Assembly (NCBI RefSeq): GCF_000647975.1
Contig: NZ_JFKE01000002.1
Span: 558,001 to 622,000, forward strand
Length of the DNA: 64,000 bases
Source: Actibacterium mucosum KCTC 23349
GTDB lineage: Bacteria; Pseudomonadota; Alphaproteobacteria; Rhodobacterales; Rhodobacteraceae
Direction of reading: 5' to 3'
Made by a program: the position numbers and the translations under genes
Part shown: positions 60,051 through 64,000 of the stretch, piece by piece
Layout: each line of letters opens with the position of its first letter
Position numbering within the stretch: the stretch's first letter is position 1
The notes under the pieces: generated by a model
Told to the model about the DNA's origin: nothing
Database searches by the model: none
Seen by the model: only the letters and a program-made list of their open reading frames with translations

Positions 60051-60844
60051 GACGCGCCTATGTGACGCTGGTCACCAATGCCGATTTTGCCCAAGGCGCA
60101 CGGGCATTGGTGCGGTCGCTGGCATTATCGGGCACAACCGCTGACATCGTGGTGATGCATACCGGCGGGGTGCCCGCGGCTGACCTGGCGCCACTTTCGG
60201 CGCTGGGCGCCCGGCTGGCGCCGGTGGATCTGTTGCCAACATCGGATGCGTTCAACCAGCGCCACGCACGCAAGACCCTGCACGACACCGCGCCCTTTAC
60301 CAAGGGCACCAAGCCCTCCTTTCACACCCCGCTGGACAATTTCGCCAAGCTACGGCTGTGGCAGCTGCCCTATGACCGCGTGGTGTTTTTGGATGCCGAT
60401 ACGCTGGTGCTGCGTAATATCGATGCGCTGTTTGACTATCCGCAATTCTGTGCCGCGCCGAACGTCTATGAGGGGCTGGCAGATTTCCATCGCATGAACT
60501 CGGGCGTCTTTACCGCGCGGCCTGACCCGGCCACTTTCGACGCGATGCTTTTGCAGCTGGACGCGCCCGATGCCTTTTGGCGCCGCACCGATCAGACATT
60601 TCTGCAAAGCTACTTTCCCAACTGGCACGGCCTGCCGGTGACGTTCAACATGCTGCAATATGTCTGGTTCAACCTGCCCGAACTTTGGCACTGGCCCTCG
60701 GTGAACGTAGTTCACTATCAATACGAAAAGCCGTGGCAAGACCATGATAAGGCCGACCGGCTACGCCCACTGATCGATCTGTGGCGCGCCTATGCCGGGG
60801 ATGGGCCGGTGCCCGACCCGGCCTCCCTGCCCGACCCGGTATGA
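60047..60844 (+). CDS. sqdD: sulfolipid glycosyltransferase SqdD-like (GT8)
   Basis: 265 residues, glycogenin-like GT8 fold. AYVTLVTNADFAQGARALVRS at the N-terminus is the donor-site strand. The metal-binding DxD is in RVVFLDADTLVLRN, and FCAAPNVYEG and RMNSGVFTARP follow. The C-terminus has VNVVHYQYEKPWQ with the metal-ligand His. It overlaps both neighbours by 4 nt. In Rhodobacter the equivalent gene is required for sulfolipid assembly, probably moving sulfoquinovose to an acceptor. The acceptor is unproven. Confidence 0.85.
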   Translation: MRRAYVTLVTNADFAQGARALVRSLALSGTTADIVVMHTGGVPAADLAPLSALGARLAPVDLLPTSDAFNQRHARKTLHDTAPFTKGTKPSFHTPLDNFAKLRLWQLPYDRVVFLDADTLVLRNIDALFDYPQFCAAPNVYEGLADFHRMNSGVFTARPDPATFDAMLLQLDAPDAFWRRTDQTFLQSYFPNWHGLPVTFNMLQYVWFNLPELWHWPSVNVVHYQYEKPWQDHDKADRLRPLIDLWRAYAGDGPVPDPASLPDPV

Positions 60845-61704
60845 GGGTTGCCGTCACAGGTGGAACCGGGCTGGTTGGGCGGTTCTTTGTCGAACGCGCA
60901 CTGGCCCAAGGGCACGAGGTGACCGTTCTGTCACGTACCAAACCCACCGCCGGTTTCTTCTCTGCTCAGGTTCATTGGCAGGCATTCACTCTGGGCGATC
61001 ATCCAAGCCTGAACGTGAACGAGGTTATCCACTGCGCCTTTGCCCATGTCCCCGGCCGGTACCGCGGTGGCGAAGGCGACGACCCGACGGGGTTCATACG
61101 GGCAAATCTGGATGGCTCGCTCGCAATATTCAATGCAGCCCGCAAATCCGGAGTAAAACGTGTGGTCTTCCTGTCCTCGCGCGCGGTGTATGGTGTTCCA
61201 CAAGACGGCGGACCGATCACCGAAGAAAGCGTTCCGGCCCCCAACACCCTTTACGGCACCGTGAAACTGGCGGCTGAAAAAGCTCTGGCCGAAATGTCGG
61301 GACCCGCATTTATCGGGCAATCCTTGCGCGCGACCGGGGTATATGGACCGGCCGGTCCGGGACAATACCATAAGTGGGCCGAGTTGCTGGCGAATTATCT
61401 TGCTGGAAAGCCCGTTGAACCCCGACAGGGCACCGAGGTGCACGGCGCCGACCTTGCACATGCTGCTGGTGTTCTGTTCGATCACCCCTCTGGGGCCTAT
61501 AACGTTTCCGATATCCTGCTGGATCGCAATGAAATGTTGCGCATCGTGGGGCAGATCACCGGCTGCGCGCATACATTGCCGGAGAAAACTGCGGCACCTT
61601 TTGACCAGATGGATACCGGAAAATTGCGGCATGCCGGGTGGACGCCCGGTGGTTGGCCCCTGCTGCGGCAAACCTTGCAGAACATGCTGATGGGCGCGGA
61701 TTAG
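60841..61704 (+). CDS. NAD(P)-dependent epimerase/reductase, SqdC-like
   Basis: 287 residues of the extended SDR family. The nucleotide site is VAVTGGTGLVGRFF, and the catalytic YxxxK is in NTLYGTVKLAAEK, preceded by VFLSSRAVYG with the catalytic Ser. The ATG overlaps the sqdD stop (ATGA). By gene order it corresponds to SqdC of Rhodobacter, whose loss leads to sulfoquinovosyl-dihydroxyacetone accumulation and points to a reductive step. I am sure of the fold and less sure of the equivalence. Confidence 0.75.
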   Translation: MRVAVTGGTGLVGRFFVERALAQGHEVTVLSRTKPTAGFFSAQVHWQAFTLGDHPSLNVNEVIHCAFAHVPGRYRGGEGDDPTGFIRANLDGSLAIFNAARKSGVKRVVFLSSRAVYGVPQDGGPITEESVPAPNTLYGTVKLAAEKALAEMSGPAFIGQSLRATGVYGPAGPGQYHKWAELLANYLAGKPVEPRQGTEVHGADLAHAAGVLFDHPSGAYNVSDILLDRNEMLRIVGQITGCAHTLPEKTAAPFDQMDTGKLRHAGWTPGGWPLLRQTLQNMLMGAD

Positions 61705-61814
61705 GTACAATTCGCAACCCAATTGGCGCGATCTGCAATACACGGCTGGCACGGCCCTGCGTAAGTTTGGGGCAACCCGCCAGGATGGCGGCTCAGAAAG
61801 TTGAGGAATGCCAC

Positions 61815-62777
61815 ATGCCACGCAAAAACACGTTGTGGGTCGATGACGCGACCCTGTCCAAAGATGTCTCGGGGAAAACCTATATTGTAACCGGCGCCAA
61901 TTCGGGCGTTGGGCTGGAAACCACGCGCCAGTTGATAAAACAAGGCGGTCATGTGGTGATGGCCTGCCGCCGGGTTGAGGCCGGCGAGGAGGTTGCCAGG
62001 GACTTCACCGGCCTGAAAGGCAGCTATGAAGTGATCGGTTGCGACCTGGCCGATCTGGCCTCGGTCAGGAGCTTCGCCGAGTCCTTCCGCGCCAAGCACA
62101 CGCTGTTGCACGGGCTGATGTGCAATGCCGGCGCAGTGATCATGGGGTCCGAGGCGAAATACTCCAAAGATGGGTTCGAGATGACGATGGCAGCCAGTTT
62201 CTGGGGCCATTTCCTGTTAACCGAGCTGTTGTTGGAGCCGCTGAAAGCCGCCGCGCCGTCGCGGGTGGGCATCCTGTCCTCGGTCGTGCACGCCAATTCG
62301 CCCGCCAAACGTTACGCGGTGAATTTCGACGATATCGACTGGAAAACCCGCAAATACAGCGCCTTTGACGCCTACGGCGAGGCCAAGGTGGCCAATGTTC
62401 TGTACGGGGTCGAGCTGGCCGACCGACTGAACGGCACCGGTGTCACAACCGCGTCGATCCACCCCGGCTGGGCAAGGTCGAACTTTGGCCGCGGCAGCGG
62501 GTTTCTGATGGACACGTTGTTCACCGTACTGCGTCCGCTGACCCATTTCATGAGCGACAGCAACTGGGCCTCGGCCCAAACTTCGCTACACGTACTGCTG
62601 TCGGACGACGCGCCGAACCACAATGGCACCTATTTCAGCCAGTCGAGTGTTTTGTACCGGGACAAGGAATGTCGCGACGGTGGCTGGCCCATGGCCTCGC
62701 CCAATCCGAACGCGACCGATCTGGAAGCCGCCCGCAAGCTGGTGGATTTGGCGCGTGAAAAGGTCGGGCTGTCCTGA
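61815..62777 (+). CDS. short-chain dehydrogenase (protochlorophyllide reductase/retinol dehydrogenase-like)
   Basis: 320 residues, classical SDR. The cofactor site is YIVTGANSGVGLETTRQL with basic residues after it (ACRRVEAG) favouring NADPH. The NAG motif is in LMCNAGAVIMG, the catalytic Ser in ILSSVVHANS, and Tyr-x-x-x-Lys in AYGEAKVANVL. GAGGA precedes ATG 61815. It follows the sqd operon by 110 nt in the same direction. It may act in lipid head-group or pigment metabolism, but substrate cannot be read. Confidence 0.85.
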   Translation: MPRKNTLWVDDATLSKDVSGKTYIVTGANSGVGLETTRQLIKQGGHVVMACRRVEAGEEVARDFTGLKGSYEVIGCDLADLASVRSFAESFRAKHTLLHGLMCNAGAVIMGSEAKYSKDGFEMTMAASFWGHFLLTELLLEPLKAAAPSRVGILSSVVHANSPAKRYAVNFDDIDWKTRKYSAFDAYGEAKVANVLYGVELADRLNGTGVTTASIHPGWARSNFGRGSGFLMDTLFTVLRPLTHFMSDSNWASAQTSLHVLLSDDAPNHNGTYFSQSSVLYRDKECRDGGWPMASPNPNATDLEAARKLVDLAREKVGLS

Positions 62778-62783
62778 CGCGCG

Positions 62784-62813
62784 AAAAGGGGGCCGGAGAG
62801 TATCCCCGGCCCC
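62784..62813 (-). terminator. Rho-independent terminator between convergent genes
   Basis: An 8-bp stem (GGGGCCGG with CCGGCCCC, 62789-62796 and 62806-62813) lies between the dehydrogenase and the binding-protein gene. On the - strand it is followed by CTTTTCG, so it mainly serves the binding-protein operon. Confidence 0.65.
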
Positions 62814-62822
62814 GCATTCTGA

Positions 62823-64000
62823 TCAGTTCACGGTGACCCAACGCAGGATGAAGAAGTTATCGGTGCGCTGTGTCAGGCTGACATTGTCCTTGGACGCCCA
62901 GATCAGCGGCTGCACATACATCGGCACATAGGCCACTTGATCCTGCAGGATCTTGTGGGTCTCGTCGATCATTGCCTGCCGCTTGGCCGGGTCGATCTCG
63001 GTCTGGATCATTGGCAGCAGCTCGTCGACACGGGCGTTCGAGAAGCCACCAAAGTTCCAGCTGCCCAGCTTCTTCTCGGCATTGGGCGTTGAGGCGAGGA
63101 AGCGGATCGGATGCTCGGCATCAAAAGTGCCCGGCGACCAGCCCAGCAGGTACATGTCGTAATTGTCTTCCCGCAGCTCGGGCCAGTAATTGCGTACCGG
63201 CATCGCGGTCAGCTTGGCATTCACACCCACCTTGGCCAGCATCGAGGCCACGGCCTTGCAGATGCTTTCATCGTTGATGTAGCGATCATTCGGGCACATC
63301 AGGCCAAACGAGAACCCGTCCGGGTACCCGGCCTCGGCCAGCAGCGCCTTGGCGGCGTCGGGATCGAAGGCCAGACGGTCATCAAGACCTTCCGAATAGC
63401 CCTTCATCTTGTCCGAAACCAATTGCGAGGCAGGCCGCGCGGTGCCGCGCATCACGCGGCTGGTCAGCGCACCCACATCGATGGCCTGATAGATCGCCTG
63501 ACGCACACGCTGATCGGCGAAGGGGTTCTTGTCGGTGGTCTCGTCCGAATATTTCAGCGCTTCGGCCTCGTGGTCAAAGCCCAGCATCAGCACGCGCGCC
63601 TCAACCCCTTCATGCACGGTGAACCCGGCGCGTTCCTTCATGCGCGGTACGTCCTGCAGGGGGATTGGCTCGATAAAGTCGATCTCGCCCGACAACAGCG
63701 CGGCCATACCCGTGGCGGCCTCGCCGATGGGGGTGAAAACAGCCTCGGTGATGTTGCTTTCCAGATCGTCCCACCAACCGGTGTTGGGCGTCAGCGTGGT
63801 GCGCACGCCCGGGTCGCGGCTGGCCAACATGAAGGCGCCGGTGCCGTTGGCATTGCGGGTGGCGTGGTTCTCGGCCTCTTTCGACGGGCGTTCGGCGCCG
63901 TTCGAGGTGGTCCAGCCGCTGTCCATGATCATGAAGTTGGCGATGCTGTCCGGAAACAGCGGGTTCGGCGCGTTGGTCAGGAAGTCGATGGTGTAATCGT
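62823..64000 (-). CDS. ABC transporter substrate-binding protein, family 5 (partial, N-terminus beyond window)
   Basis: The frame is open from the stop at 62823 to the window edge, so the N-terminal signal peptide and first third are missing. About 390 residues are visible. Family 5 (peptide/nickel/oligosaccharide) segments include NTGWWDDLESNITEAVFTPI, LLSGEIDFIEPIPLQDVPRM, DQRVRQAIYQAIDVGAL and AFDPDAAKALLAEAGYPDG. It would bind peptides or similar solutes for import. Any permease genes would lie outside this window. Confidence 0.93.
   Translation of the reverse strand, partial: DYTIDFLTNAPNPLFPDSIANFMIMDSGWTTSNGAERPSKEAENHATRNANGTGAFMLASRDPGVRTTLTPNTGWWDDLESNITEAVFTPIGEAATGMAALLSGEIDFIEPIPLQDVPRMKERAGFTVHEGVEARVLMLGFDHEAEALKYSDETTDKNPFADQRVRQAIYQAIDVGALTSRVMRGTARPASQLVSDKMKGYSEGLDDRLAFDPDAAKALLAEAGYPDGFSFGLMCPNDRYINDESICKAVASMLAKVGVNAKLTAMPVRNYWPELREDNYDMYLLGWSPGTFDAEHPIRFLASTPNAEKKLGSWNFGGFSNARVDELLPMIQTEIDPAKRQAMIDETHKILQDQVAYVPMYVQPLIWASKDNVSLTQRTDNFFILRWVTVN

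Overview
The window reads as chromosomal DNA of an alphaproteobacterium of the family Rhodobacteraceae (Roseobacter-like). The grounds are high G+C coding sequence, ctrA beside a DUF1153/sciP gene, an Usg protein, TrmFO, GluQRS, LpxI as the UDP-diacylglucosamine hydrolase, and a sqdB-D-C sulfolipid operon like that of Rhodobacter sphaeroides. Assignments rest on reading the sequence and on knowledge of the families; no database search was run. No CRISPR array, insertion sequence, prophage or rRNA was seen.

Region 1 (1-13427) is an accessory surface-glycan locus on the + strand. It holds a REC-LuxR response regulator, a 1022-residue GT-C-like membrane protein, a secreted Ig-like protein, a membrane-anchored clan GH-A glycoside hydrolase, a GT-B glycosyltransferase, a polyprenyl-phosphate-type GT2, a Wzx/MATE-like flippase, a stand-alone phosphomannose-isomerase cupin, a GtrA flippase and a second GT-C-like membrane protein (DUF6311-like) ending in ILEI/FAM3-type repeats. 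Its intergenic regions share a CCTATCC-type motif, phased at 20-21 bp in two places. This is the best candidate for an undescribed system.

Region 2 (13434-23305) is mixed. It has an AraC regulator divergent from two tiny genes, tRNA-Leu(CAA), exoD-like, dsbB-like, usg, gyrA, trmFO, gluQRS, hisI and an IscU-like protein lacking one ligand Cys. It ends with a 40-residue membrane protein preceded by a perfect alphaproteobacterial LexA box. Region 3 (23306-31932) holds recG-ligA, ctrA-sciP and mnmA, then runs into lipid A genes.

Region 4 (29942-41975, - strand) is the envelope cluster pyrH-frr-uppS-cdsA-dxr-rseP-(small ORF)-bamA-skp-fabZ-lpxA-lpxI-lpxB. lpxD is not in it; it lies at 54991-56082 with a dedicated acyl carrier protein and ketoacyl synthase. 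Region 5 (42065-58651) holds miaA, another AraC regulator, a lytic transglycosylase, ssb, aroB-aroK, a small membrane protein with an alpha-solenoid protein and xerD, a CorC-type protein, a HerA-like ATPase, an intergenic region with probable small-RNA terminators, an IalB-like protein, the fabF-acp-lpxD operon, an L,D-transpeptidase and a Tat-exported M15-like protein.

Region 6 (58830-64000) is the sulfoquinovosyl-diacylglycerol operon (sqdB, a GT8-like sqdD, an sqdC-like reductase), a short-chain dehydrogenase, and the 3' part of an ABC-transporter substrate-binding protein that runs off the window edge.
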